Positions 1 to 7,582 are shown, counted from the stretch's first letter. The stretch: DNA of 10,168 nucleotides from an uncultured Clostridia bacterium (GCA_944372595.1 CALVZT010000024.1:1-10168); one strand, 5' to 3'. Made by a program: numbers and translations. Notes: generated by a model not told the origin, from the letters alone.

Positions 1-313
1 CCTCAACCAAATCCCTAATCATACTCTCAACATCACGGCCAACATAACCAACCTCAGTAAATTTAGTTGCTTCAATTTTTATAAATGGTGCTCCCACTAA
101 ACGAGCTAATCTTCTTGCTATTTCAGTTTTACCAACACCTGTTGGGCCCTTTAAAATAATATTCTTAGGAGTAATCTCTTCTCTTAAAACAGGAGAAAGT
201 TTACTTCTTCTATATCTATTTCTTAAAGCAATTGCAACCGCCCTTTTTGCTTTGTCTTGACCGATGATATATTTATCTAATTCTTTAACAATTTGTTTTG
301 GTGATAAATCCAT
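1..313 (-). CDS. hslU: HslU, ATPase subunit of the HslVU protease (partial, N-terminal 104 residues)
   Basis: AAA+ unfoldase that recognises, unfolds and threads substrate proteins into the HslV peptidase chamber in the cytoplasm. The window holds only the N-terminal 104 codons; the rest runs off the left edge. The start ATG at 313 gives a protein beginning MDLSPKQIVKELDKYIIGQD, typical of the family. Visible motifs are the Walker A loop GPTGVGKT (residues 56-63) and the pore-loop motif GYVG (89-92), which grips substrate in HslU. The Walker B, I-domain and C-terminal tail that inserts into HslV lie outside the window. The start is 1 nt past the hslV stop, and its Shine-Dalgarno is inside the last hslV codons, so the two subunits are very probably co-translated. 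ClpX shares the AAA+ core, but the GYVG pore, the lack of an N-terminal zinc domain and the hslV neighbour identify HslU. Confidence 0.96.
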   Translation of the reverse strand, partial: MDLSPKQIVKELDKYIIGQDKAKRAVAIALRNRYRRSKLSPVLREEITPKNIILKGPTGVGKTEIARRLARLVGAPFIKIEATKFTEVGYVGRDVESMIRDLVE

Positions 314-314
314 A

Positions 315-848
315 TTACACCTCCTCAATGGTAAAGTGGTTATTTGTAAAAACGCAAATTGATGATGCTATCTCCATTGCTTTGAGTGCAATCTCTTTAG
401 CAGACATATTTGTATTTTCTTTTAATGCAATAGCGGATGCTAATGCGTAATTACCACCAGATCCAATAGCACAAACACCGTTCTCTGGTTCAATAACATC
501 ACCCATACCAGACAAAATTAATAATTTTTCTTTATCAGCAACAATTAACATTGCTTCAAGTTTACGCAAAGCATTATCAAGTCGCCAAAGTTGAGCGAGT
601 TCAACTGCCGCTCTCATTAAATTTCCAGAATATTTATTGAGCATATCTTCAAATCTTGAACTCAAACTAAAAGCATCAGCAACCGAACCTGCAAATCCAA
701 CAACAACACTATCGTTATATACTCTTCTAACCTTGACAGCGTTATTTTTAAAAATTACACTGTTTTGCATAGTAACTTGCCCATCACCTGCTATTGCTGT
801 TTTACCGTCTTTTTTTACAGCAACAATTGTTGTTCCCTTAAATTCCAT
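315..848 (-). CDS. hslV: HslV, peptidase subunit of the HslVU protease
   Basis: Threonine peptidase related to proteasome beta subunits. It forms the double-ring chamber that degrades proteins fed in by HslU. From the chosen start it is 177 aa, a normal length. The N-terminus is MEFKG followed by TTIVAV, so removal of five residues would expose Thr6 as the catalytic N-terminal threonine. Other family motifs are GDGQVT (21-26), the KVRR segment with the conserved active-site lysine at residue 39, GFAGSVADAF (51-60), RKLEAMLIV and AIGSGGNYA. A start seven codons upstream (869) is possible, but a perfect AGGAGG lies just before the ATG at 848. The gene overlaps the end of trmFO by 11 nt and abuts hslU. 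In Bacillus xerC separates trmFO from hslV; here it does not. Confidence 0.96.
   Translation of the reverse strand: MEFKGTTIVAVKKDGKTAIAGDGQVTMQNSVIFKNNAVKVRRVYNDSVVVGFAGSVADAFSLSSRFEDMLNKYSGNLMRAAVELAQLWRLDNALRKLEAMLIVADKEKLLILSGMGDVIEPENGVCAIGSGGNYALASAIALKENTNMSAKEIALKAMEIASSICVFTNNHFTIEEV
318..325 (-). promoter_or_regulatory. hslU ribosome binding site inside hslV
   Basis: On the minus strand the sequence reads AGGAGGTG, followed by TAAT and the hslU ATG. It also encodes the last Glu-Val codons of HslV, so hslU translation starts from within the hslV 3' end. It is a strong Shine-Dalgarno that settles the hslU start at 313. Confidence 0.85.
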
Positions 849-2139
849 ATTTCCTCCTAAATTCATCAATACTCTTCATCGAGCAATTATAAATTGTTTC
901 CTTTTTTGTTTTTGCATCTTTTATATTAACAGAATCTATTATACCATAATTTACATGCATTGGCTGAAAATTTTTTCCTACAAAATTCGTAGTATAATTT
1001 ATAAGCGATCCCAAAGCGGTATTGTTTTCCAAAATCAATAATTGTTGATTATTTACTAACCTATAAGCATTAATTCCAGCTATTAATCCACTTCCTACAC
1101 TTTCAAGATAACCTTCTACTCCACTCAATTGACCAGCCAAGAATATGTTTTCATTATTTTTTAACTGCATAGTTTGTTTAAGCACATTAGGAGCATTAAC
1201 AAATGTGTTTCTGTGCATTACTCCATATCTCACAAACTCTGCGTTTTTTAAAGCTGGAATCAGTCCAAAAACTCTTTTTTGTTCTTTAAAAGTAAGATTT
1301 GTTTGAAAGCCTACCATATTATACAACTTATTGTAGTTATCTTCTTTTCTTAACTGTACAACTGCATAAGGCTTTGTCCCATCAGGATTTGTGATACCAA
1401 CTGGTTTTAATGGTCCAAAACGCAAAGTATTTTCTCCGCGTTTTGCCATAATTTCAACAGGCATACAACCTTCAAACACTTTAATATCTTCAAATTCTTT
1501 AAGTTTAACAGTTTCAGCATTTATTAGTTCTTTATAGAATGCCATATATTCTTCTTTGGTTAATGGTAGATTAATATAATCGTTATTACCTTTACCATAC
1601 CTGTCTCCAAAAAAAGCTTTGTTCATATCTATGGTATCATAATTAATTATAGGAGCGCAAGCATCATAAAAATATAAATAACTTTGCGACAATAAATTTG
1701 CTAAACTTATAGATAAATCATCACTAGTCAATGGTCCTGTTGCTATAATAACAACACAACTTGAAGGAATTTCTTTTACCTCTTGATTGATTAAATTAAA
1801 ATTTTTAAATTCTTTTAATTTAGCAGTTACCATATTACTAAATTGCTCTCTGTCAACGGCAAGAGCACTACCCGCTCCTACTTGACATTTATAAGCACAA
1901 TTTAGTACAAGACTATCTAATTTTTGTAATTCGGCTTTTAATAATCCTGATGCAGTGGTAATATCCGTGCTTTTGAATGAATTGCTACATACAAGTTCAC
2001 ATAAATTTTCGTTATGATGTGCAGGCGACATTTTGTATGGCTTCATCTCATACATATCAACATTTATTCCCCGCTTTAACAACTGATAACTCGCCTCACA
2101 ACCAGCTAGTCCGCCGCCAATTACCACAACTTTATTCAT
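838..2139 (-). CDS. trmFO: TrmFO, folate/FAD-dependent tRNA (uracil-54-C5)-methyltransferase
   Basis: Makes ribothymidine at position 54 of the tRNA T-loop using methylenetetrahydrofolate as carbon donor and FADH2 as reductant. This is the Gram-positive alternative to SAM-dependent TrmA. The protein is 433 aa, close to the Bacillus enzyme. It begins MNKVVVIGGGLAGCEAS, the dinucleotide-binding loop (GGGLAG, residues 8-13). The two conserved cysteines are in LCELVCSNSF (Cys51) and FEGCMPVEIMAKRG (about Cys225); in the Bacillus enzyme these correspond to residues implicated in catalysis and the flavin adduct. FGPLKPVG and the C-terminal GYLESVGSGLIAG are also typical. The start is ATG 2139, preceded by AGAAGGAA, not the in-frame ATG 12 codons upstream. 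It overlaps the topA stop by 8 nt, and its own end overlaps hslV. GidA/MnmG is a distant relative but is much longer. Confidence 0.96.
   Translation of the reverse strand: MNKVVVIGGGLAGCEASYQLLKRGINVDMYEMKPYKMSPAHHNENLCELVCSNSFKSTDITTASGLLKAELQKLDSLVLNCAYKCQVGAGSALAVDREQFSNMVTAKLKEFKNFNLINQEVKEIPSSCVVIIATGPLTSDDLSISLANLLSQSYLYFYDACAPIINYDTIDMNKAFFGDRYGKGNNDYINLPLTKEEYMAFYKELINAETVKLKEFEDIKVFEGCMPVEIMAKRGENTLRFGPLKPVGITNPDGTKPYAVVQLRKEDNYNKLYNMVGFQTNLTFKEQKRVFGLIPALKNAEFVRYGVMHRNTFVNAPNVLKQTMQLKNNENIFLAGQLSGVEGYLESVGSGLIAGINAYRLVNNQQLLILENNTALGSLINYTTNFVGKNFQPMHVNYGIIDSVNIKDAKTKKETIYNCSMKSIDEFRRKYGI
853..858 (-). promoter_or_regulatory. hslV ribosome binding site inside trmFO
   Basis: Perfect AGGAGG four bases before the ATG at 848. 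In the trmFO frame the same six bases encode the Arg-Arg pair near the TrmFO C-terminus. It fixes the hslV start at 848 and points to coupling with trmFO translation. Confidence 0.88.
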
Positions 2140-4225
2140 TAGTTTCCTTCTTTTCTTGATTATATACATAGTCACAGTCTTTATTAGAACAAGTGTACCT
2201 ATTAACTTTCTTCATTTCTTTAACAGTTAAATATTGACCACATTTTGGACATTTTTTTGTCGTAGGAATTTCCCAACTAATAAACGAGCAATCAGGATAA
2301 CCACTACAACCATAAAAAATTTTACCAGTTTTTGAACGTCTTTCAAATACATCTTTACCACATATTGGACATTTACCAACACTTTCTTTTTTGACTTCTG
2401 GTTTAAGACTTTTGATATTTTTGCATTTAGGATAATTAGGGCAAGCCAAGAATTTGCCAAATCTTCCCTCTCTAATTACCATTTTTGCTCCGCATTTATC
2501 ACATATCACATCGCTTTCAACAGGAGCAACCTTTACTTTATCGCCATACATTGCACGTTTAACATCATCTTCAAAGCCATCATAAAATTTTGCAACAACA
2601 TTTTGCCAACTTTCTTCCCCTTCTTCAACGGCATCAAGTTTGTTTTCCATTTCGGCGGTAAATGAAATATTCATTATATCTTTGAAATATTTTTCCAAAA
2701 ATTCTGTAACAGTTATTCCTAATTCGGTAGGAACAAGGAATTTACCATCTTTATTTGTATAGTTTCTATTTAGCAATACAAGTATTGTTGGAGCATAAGT
2801 TGCAGGACGCCCAATTCCCTTTTCTTCCATTGCCTTAACCAAACTTGCCTCTGTATACCTAGTTGGAGGTTTTGTAAATTTTTGTTCAGTCTTAACATCT
2901 TTAAGTAATAACTTGTCTCCCTCAACAAGATTTGGTAATTTACCTTCAACATCTTCTTTTTCTTCTTCATATATTTTATAAGCGGCAGTGTAACCCGCAA
3001 ATAACATAGTTTTTCCTTTGACAGAAAATCCATAATCTCCACAATTTATAGCAACATTAAGCGAGTCGTAGGTGGCTTCTGCCATCTGACTTGCCAAAAA
3101 TCTGTCGTATATTAATTTGTACAATTTATAATTATCTGTACTTAATTGTCCTTTTAAGTCTTCTGGACGACGTTGTAAAGAAATTGGCCTTATCGCTTCG
3201 TGAGCATCTTGAATATTTTTCTTAGACTTGAATGTGTTATAAGTCTTAGGAGCATACTCTTGACCAAAATTGTTTATAATGTAATCTTTTGCCATAGCTT
3301 GTGCTTCTGGCGAAACACGTGTCGAATCGGTACGTATATAAGTAATTAATGCTACTTTGCCCTCTCCTTTGATATCTACACCTTCATATAATTGTTGAGC
3401 ACTTGCCGTAGTACGTTTAAGTGTCATACCTGCCTTATTTAATGCATCTTGTTGCAAAGTACTGGTTATAAATGGTGGAGGTGGTGCACTTTTTGTAACG
3501 CTTCTTTTGACCTTATCTACCACAAAATCGTGTTGTTTGATGTAAGAAACAACTTCTTCTGTTTCATCATGACATGTTGGTTGATATTTTTTATTACATT
3601 TTTTATCAAGATTTGCTTTAAATGTTATTGCATTTTTGTTTAACATTGCACTAACATTCCAATATTCTTCTGGTTTAAAATTTTTAATTTCTTTTTCTCT
3701 ATCAACAACAATTTTTAATGCAACAGATTGTACTCTTCCTGCACTCAAATTTCCCTTTATCTTTTTGCATATAATAGGCGAAATTTTATACCCCACAAGC
3801 CTATCTAATACCCTTCTTCCCTGTTGAGCATGTACAAGATTCATATTAATTGCTCTTGGATTTAAAATAGCTTTTTGAACAACATTTTTACTAATTTCAT
3901 TGAACTCAACACGACACTTTGCATCTTCGCCAATACCTAATATTTTTTCGATATGCCAAGAAATTGCTTCACCTTCTCTATCAGGGTCGGTTGCAAGTAA
4001 AACTTTATCTGCTTTGTTTGCTTTTTCTTTGAGTTCTGCAATAATTGAATTTTTATCCTTCATTATTTCATACTTTGGTTCAAAATTATTAGAAATATCT
4101 ACCGCTAATGTCTTTTCTGCCAAATCACGAACATGACCTTTGGTCGCAACAACATCATAGTTATTGCCTAAATATTTTTTTAATGTGTCCCTTTTACCAG
4201 GACCTTCAATAATAACTAAATCCAT
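2132..4225 (-). CDS. topA: DNA topoisomerase I (type IA)
   Basis: Relaxes negative supercoils by breaking and rejoining one DNA strand through a phosphotyrosine link. The 697-aa length matches Firmicutes TopA. The N-terminal Toprim domain starts LVIIEGPGK (Glu7) and carries the metal-binding DPDREGE motif (Asp80, Asp82, Glu84). The central type IA core includes GRVQSVAL (163-170) and the catalytic tyrosine in LITYIRTDS (Tyr296, with Arg298 beside it), then the GIGRPATYA segment. The C-terminus has three four-cysteine zinc ribbons: Cys575/578/595/601, Cys619/622/640/646 and Cys659/662/679/684. All 12 zinc ligands are present, so it looks intact. The start follows AAGGTG, 14 nt after the dprA stop; the end overlaps trmFO. 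TopB is ruled out by the zinc ribbons and the neighbourhood. Confidence 0.98.
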   Translation of the reverse strand: MDLVIIEGPGKRDTLKKYLGNNYDVVATKGHVRDLAEKTLAVDISNNFEPKYEIMKDKNSIIAELKEKANKADKVLLATDPDREGEAISWHIEKILGIGEDAKCRVEFNEISKNVVQKAILNPRAINMNLVHAQQGRRVLDRLVGYKISPIICKKIKGNLSAGRVQSVALKIVVDREKEIKNFKPEEYWNVSAMLNKNAITFKANLDKKCNKKYQPTCHDETEEVVSYIKQHDFVVDKVKRSVTKSAPPPPFITSTLQQDALNKAGMTLKRTTASAQQLYEGVDIKGEGKVALITYIRTDSTRVSPEAQAMAKDYIINNFGQEYAPKTYNTFKSKKNIQDAHEAIRPISLQRRPEDLKGQLSTDNYKLYKLIYDRFLASQMAEATYDSLNVAINCGDYGFSVKGKTMLFAGYTAAYKIYEEEKEDVEGKLPNLVEGDKLLLKDVKTEQKFTKPPTRYTEASLVKAMEEKGIGRPATYAPTILVLLNRNYTNKDGKFLVPTELGITVTEFLEKYFKDIMNISFTAEMENKLDAVEEGEESWQNVVAKFYDGFEDDVKRAMYGDKVKVAPVESDVICDKCGAKMVIREGRFGKFLACPNYPKCKNIKSLKPEVKKESVGKCPICGKDVFERRSKTGKIFYGCSGYPDCSFISWEIPTTKKCPKCGQYLTVKEMKKVNRYTCSNKDCDYVYNQEKKETNE

Positions 4226-4239
4226 ATTAACACCTTATA

Positions 4240-5307
4240 TTACTTTCTATAACAATTTCCTGCGACTTTTTTTATAATACCCTTTAACTGCATTGCAATG
4301 AGCAAAGAATTGAGTTTATTAATATTTAATTTACTTTTTAACGCTATTACTTGGAATGGTAATTCTTCATCTCCAATAATATTTATAATCAATTTCTCGT
4401 CACTTGTTAATTCAATTTTTTTATCTTCCATTTTAAGTTGAATGTTGTAATTATCTAATATGTCTTGTGGGCTAAGTACCACTGCACCTTGTAAATTTTT
4501 TATCGCATTGTTACATCCTCCACTTGATGAACTAGTAATATTGCCCGGAACCAAATATAATTCCTTGCCATAATCAATAGCATAATTTTTTGTATGCATT
4601 GTTCCGCTTTGTTCACTTGCTTCGGTTATTAATACACCATCACTAAGACCAGCAATTATACGATTACGTAGAGGAAAATGAAATGCATCATTATTTTGAT
4701 AATAACTATACTCTGTAACAAGTAATCCAGTTTTTGCAATTTTTAAAGCAAGTCCATAATTTTCAGCAGGATAAATATTTGCAAATCCTCCACCTAATAC
4801 AGCAATAGTCTTGCCGTTCACATCTAGGGTTGATTGATGGGCAATACTATCAACGCCATGAGCAAGTCCACTAATTACAGTAAGCCCAGCTTTTGCTAAT
4901 GCTGTTGCAAATTTTTCGGTAACTATGCGACCATAATTAGTTACTTTTCTGCTTCCAACAATACCAATACTTTGAGAGTTAAGCAAATTGATATCACCTA
5001 TGCAATACAAAACAAACGGTGGATTGTCAATGTTTTTTAACCTCTCTGGATAATTCGGATTTATGTAAGTAATAATCTTAACATTGTGCTTTGCATATAC
5101 ATCAAATACATTATCAAATGTTTGTAAATTTTCAAACAACATATCAAAATTATTACCAAGAATTTTTACCACATTTTGACTTTTTTGTCTAATATCTTCC
5201 AAAATAAACTTTTTATCATCATAAAGCGACAAAAGACCTTCCTTCTTCTTATAAGGAATTTCAAAACTATCTATCCATAAAATAACTTTATCGTTTATGT
5301 TAATCAT
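4240..5307 (-). CDS. dprA: DprA/Smf, DNA-processing protein (RecA loader in transformation)
   Basis: In naturally transformable bacteria DprA binds incoming single-stranded DNA and loads RecA; it is also common in species not known to be competent. The 355-aa protein has an N-terminal extension of about 110 residues, a Rossmann-like core and a small C-terminal domain (about 300-355) that looks like the DprA winged helix. Core motifs are GIVGSRKVT (GSR at 118-120), SGLAHGVD (146-153), FPLRNRIIAGLS (211-222), EASEQSGTMHT (229-239) and VPG (253-255). The ATG at 5307 shares one base with the comM stop (TAATG) and has no strong Shine-Dalgarno, which suggests termination-reinitiation. An in-frame TTG at 5316 is the alternative start. 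Placement between comM and topA matches the usual dprA-topA pairing. Confidence 0.95.
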   Translation of the reverse strand: MININDKVILWIDSFEIPYKKKEGLLSLYDDKKFILEDIRQKSQNVVKILGNNFDMLFENLQTFDNVFDVYAKHNVKIITYINPNYPERLKNIDNPPFVLYCIGDINLLNSQSIGIVGSRKVTNYGRIVTEKFATALAKAGLTVISGLAHGVDSIAHQSTLDVNGKTIAVLGGGFANIYPAENYGLALKIAKTGLLVTEYSYYQNNDAFHFPLRNRIIAGLSDGVLITEASEQSGTMHTKNYAIDYGKELYLVPGNITSSSSGGCNNAIKNLQGAVVLSPQDILDNYNIQLKMEDKKIELTSDEKLIINIIGDEELPFQVIALKSKLNINKLNSLLIAMQLKGIIKKVAGNCYRK

Positions 5308-6839
5308 TATACCCAATATTTGTTATCTAAAGAACGATAACCAATTGCCTCCATAATATGCGATGGTAATATTTCTTTGCTACCTTCTAAATCAGCTATT
5401 GTTCTTGACACTTTCAAAATTCTATTATAGGCTCTTGCACTCAAATTTAAATCGCTAAATGCTTGTCCTAACAAATCAATACTACGGTTGTCTAATTTGC
5501 AATATTTTTTTACCATTGCATTAGTCATTTTTGCATTATTATAAATCTTTGTTCCCTTAAATCTGTCTAACTGTATTTGTCTTGCTCTGTCAACCCGTTC
5601 TTTGATTGAAGCACTGCTTTCTTCCTGTATATCTTCTGACAACTCACTATATGTAATGCTATCAACTTCGACATGTAAATCAATTCTATCCATCAATGGA
5701 CCACTTAATTTATTCAAGTACTTATGTATTTGATTTGGAGTACATTTGCATTCTGCTGTTTTTGAACCATAATTACCACAAGGACAAGGATTCATACTAG
5801 CAATTAAGGTAAAATTGGCTGGATATTCAACAGTTTGTTGTAATCTTGATACAGTAATTACTCCGTCTTCCAACGGTTGACGCAATGTCTCTAATGTCTG
5901 CCTTGAATATTCTGGCATTTCATCTAAAAACAAAACACCATTATGGGCAAGACTAATTTCTCCCGGCTTTGCTTTTGCTCCTCCACCAGTAAGAGCTACC
6001 GTTGTCGCGGTATGGTGTGGGGCTCTAAAAGGTCTTTTTGTAATAATACCGACCTTATCATCTAATGTACCTGCAATACTATGTATCTTAGTTACTTCGA
6101 GCGCTTCTTCAAAAGACATATCTGGCAATATTGTTGGAAAACTTCTTGCAAGCATCGTCTTACCACTACCAGGAGGACCAATCATCATAATGTTGTGTCC
6201 GCCCGCTGCGGCAATCTCTAATGCTCTTTTAGCACTGTATTGTCCTTTTACCAACGAAAAATCATTCGTATCAACACTTTCTTGTTTTGCTTCTTCGTAA
6301 GTTTTATGTTTAAGTGGCTCAATTAATTTTTCATTTTTGAAATGTGCTACTAACTCTTTTAAATTTTTAACAGCATATACTTCTAATCCCTCAATATAAC
6401 TAGCTTCTACTCTATTAGCATAAGGAATAAAAAGTTTATTAATGCCAAGGTTATGTGCACAAATTAATATTGGTAATATACCATTTACTTTCCTTACACT
6501 ACCATTTAATGACAATTCGCCAATAAAAGCAAATCCATCAACGCTGTCCGTTGGTACTTCGCCAGTTGCACTTAACAATGCAACTGCAATTGGAAGGTCA
6601 TATAACGAACCTTCCTTCTTCGTATCCGCAGGAGCAAGGTTAACTGTTATCTTATTAATAGGAAACGCAAGGCCACTATTTTTAATCGCTGACCTAACTC
6701 TTTGTTTTGATTCTTTAATTGCAACATCCGCAAGACCAACAACATCATAAGAAGGTAGTCCATGATTAATGTCAATCTCGACTTTAACTAAATATCCACT
6801 AATGCCTATTAGTCCAAAACTCGTTACAACTGATAGCAT
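5307..6839 (-). CDS. comM: YifB/ComM family magnesium-chelatase-like AAA+ ATPase
   Basis: AAA+ protein of the YifB/ComM family. In Gram-negative transformers ComM is a branch-migration helicase that extends recombination of incoming DNA; the role in Firmicutes is less proven. The 510 aa show the standard layout. An N-terminal Lon-protease-like ChlI domain (about 20-140) includes GLPSYDVVGLAD and KITVNLAPAD. The AAA+ module has Walker A GPPGSGKT (221-228) and Walker B GVLFLDEMPE (301-310). A cysteine cluster MNPCPCG...CKC (Cys352, 354, 364, 366), characteristic of the family, may bind a metal. The C-terminal part contains LSGPLMDRIDLHVEV and LSARAYNRILKVSRTIADLEGS. The start has a strong AAGGAGAGA just upstream. 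It is the first gene of the comM-dprA-topA-trmFO-hslV-hslU chain. No degraded motif is visible. Confidence 0.95.
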   Translation of the reverse strand: MLSVVTSFGLIGISGYLVKVEIDINHGLPSYDVVGLADVAIKESKQRVRSAIKNSGLAFPINKITVNLAPADTKKEGSLYDLPIAVALLSATGEVPTDSVDGFAFIGELSLNGSVRKVNGILPILICAHNLGINKLFIPYANRVEASYIEGLEVYAVKNLKELVAHFKNEKLIEPLKHKTYEEAKQESVDTNDFSLVKGQYSAKRALEIAAAGGHNIMMIGPPGSGKTMLARSFPTILPDMSFEEALEVTKIHSIAGTLDDKVGIITKRPFRAPHHTATTVALTGGGAKAKPGEISLAHNGVLFLDEMPEYSRQTLETLRQPLEDGVITVSRLQQTVEYPANFTLIASMNPCPCGNYGSKTAECKCTPNQIHKYLNKLSGPLMDRIDLHVEVDSITYSELSEDIQEESSASIKERVDRARQIQLDRFKGTKIYNNAKMTNAMVKKYCKLDNRSIDLLGQAFSDLNLSARAYNRILKVSRTIADLEGSKEILPSHIMEAIGYRSLDNKYWV

Positions 6840-6860
6840 ATTCTCTCCTTAAACAATCTC

Positions 6861-6889
6861 ATTATAATTAAACAAAACAAAATAAACAA
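6861..6889 (-). promoter_or_regulatory. Candidate comM-operon promoter P2 (proximal)
   Basis: The minus strand reads TTGTTT (6884-6889), a 17-bp spacer and a perfect TATAAT (6861-6866). The start would fall about 15-20 nt before the comM ATG, leaving just enough leader for the Shine-Dalgarno at 6844-6849. The -35 matches only three of six consensus bases and the area is very AT-rich, so chance similarity is possible. Confidence 0.5.
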
Positions 6890-6940
6890 CTAATTTGCGA
6901 TACATTTTTAAAATATATTTTACTGCGTTCATAAAAACAA

Positions 6941-6985
6941 GTACTATGCATTATACAATATATATAGAAATATTTTGCATAGTAC
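6941..6985 (-). promoter_or_regulatory. 10-bp inverted repeat around a TATAAT box (candidate promoter P1 with operator)
   Basis: GTACTATGCA at 6941-6950 and TGCATAGTAC at 6976-6985 are perfect inverted repeats separated by 25 bp. On the minus strand a TATAAT (6950-6955) ends in the first base of one arm, and the other arm covers the place where the -35 would lie (6973-6979), which is itself poor. A dimeric regulator bound to the arms would bracket this promoter ahead of comM. As RNA, the arms could instead form a 10-bp hairpin followed by a T-rich stretch, acting as a weak terminator or attenuator. The sequence does not decide between these readings. Confidence 0.45.
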
Positions 6986-7054
6986 ACAATATATTGATAT
7001 TAAAAATAAATAACCTGACAAAACTACAAGGTTACAAATTGAATATAAATAAGC

Positions 7055-7089
7055 AATAAAAAACCGTATGCAATTATCATACGGCTTTT
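7055..7089 (-). terminator. Intrinsic terminator of rplS
   Basis: On the minus strand the stem CCGTATG/CATACGG (7064-7070 with 7078-7084, 7-nt loop) is preceded by AAAAG and followed by TTTTTTATT. It begins just after the rplS stop, so it should end the rplS transcript and separate rplS from the comM operon. Confidence 0.9.
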
Positions 7090-7094
7090 CTAAT

Positions 7095-7436
7095 TTAGAT
7101 TTTTTCTTTTACTTTTGCAGCGTTGCCAGTTCTTTCTCTTAGATAGAATAATTTTGCTCTTCTAACTTTACCTTTCTTCAACACATCAATATGGTCGATT
7201 TTTGGGCTATGCAAAGGGAATGTTCTTTCTACTCCGATACCAAAAGACAATCTTCTAACTGTGAAAGACTCTCTTATGCTACCATTTTTTCTAGCAATAA
7301 CGATACCTTCGTATCCTTGAAGTCTTTCTTTGTTACCTTCTTTGATTTTAACGAATACTTTAACAGTATCGCCGATATCAAATTCTGGAACATTATCTTT
7401 GATATTTTCTTTTTCGATAATATCGATAAGATTCAT
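7095..7436 (-). CDS. rplS: 50S ribosomal protein L19
   Basis: Large-subunit protein at the interface with the 30S subunit. The 113-aa product is a normal length and recognisable throughout: FDIGDTVKVFVKIKEG near residue 20, RLQGYEGIVIARKNG, then ESFTVRRLSFGIGVERTFPLHSP and the basic tail GKVRRAKLFYLRERTG. The start at 7436 has GGAGGT nine bases upstream. The gene is a single-gene unit with its own promoter, a short leader and an intrinsic terminator. In many Firmicutes rplS follows rpsP-rimM-trmD and precedes ylqF; here it lies on the far side of rnhB-yraN-tyrS. Confidence 0.98.
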   Translation of the reverse strand: MNLIDIIEKENIKDNVPEFDIGDTVKVFVKIKEGNKERLQGYEGIVIARKNGSIRESFTVRRLSFGIGVERTFPLHSPKIDHIDVLKKGKVRRAKLFYLRERTGNAAKVKEKI

Positions 7437-7444
7437 TGACTTAT

Positions 7445-7507
7445 ACCTCCATTTATATTAACTAAATGTTCATGCCAAGCAAAATTGACAGAGGACCATC
7501 CGAAGTC
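7445..7507 (-). promoter_or_regulatory. Structured rplS leader, possible L19 autoregulatory element
   Basis: The predicted transcript starts near 7507, giving a leader of about 70 nt. It can form a small hairpin with GAC/GUC and GGA/UCC pairs at its 5' end (about 7487-7507), and an AU-rich hairpin CAUUUA/UAAAUG (7450-7468) directly before the GGAGGT ribosome site (7445-7450). Alternatively CCUCU (about 7490-7494) can pair with GGAGG and hide that site. Low-GC Gram-positive bacteria are known to carry an L19 leader RNA before rplS; I could not align this sequence to that family, so the identity is inferred from position. Confidence 0.45.
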
Positions 7508-7514
7508 AGAGACG

Positions 7515-7543
7515 ATTATAACATATATTATTAATAATATCAA
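7515..7543 (-). promoter_or_regulatory. rplS promoter
   Basis: The minus strand reads TTGATA (7538-7543), a 17-bp spacer ending in an extended -10 TG, then TATAAT (7515-7520). This is a near-consensus housekeeping sigma-factor promoter. It lies between the tyrS stop and rplS, consistent with independent, strong rplS expression. Confidence 0.85.
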
Positions 7544-7582
7544 GTATTTTATTTAGATTTTCAATAAAATTTTTATATAATT

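Noticed and set aside
637..1041. Plus-strand open frame of 134 codons, and other plus-strand frames across the window
   Set aside because: They lie antisense to hslV, trmFO, topA, comM, rplS, tyrS and rnhB, lack ribosome sites, and have low-complexity or non-family-like products.
2140..2175. Upstream in-frame start giving TrmFO 12 more residues
   Set aside because: The extra residues are basic, unlike the family. The flavin-binding loop belongs at the extreme N-terminus, and an AGAAGGAA lies right before the ATG at 2139.
2227..2460. Second-frame minus-strand reading frame inside topA, also at 2770-3042
   Set aside because: Both are out-of-frame shadows of topA, which has all its motifs and zinc cysteines intact in the main frame.
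7011..7034. TAACCT/AGGTTA inverted repeat
   Set aside because: Only 6 bp with a 12-nt loop and no adjoining signal; expected by chance in such AT-rich sequence.
7466..7495. 9-codon frame in the rplS leader starting at the ATG in GGATGG
   Set aside because: It is very short, has no Shine-Dalgarno and lies within the predicted structured leader.
7556..7582. AT-only hairpin (TAAAAT/ATTTTA) after the tyrS stop as a terminator
   Set aside because: It has no GC pairs in the stem and no T-tract after it, so it is not a convincing terminator.
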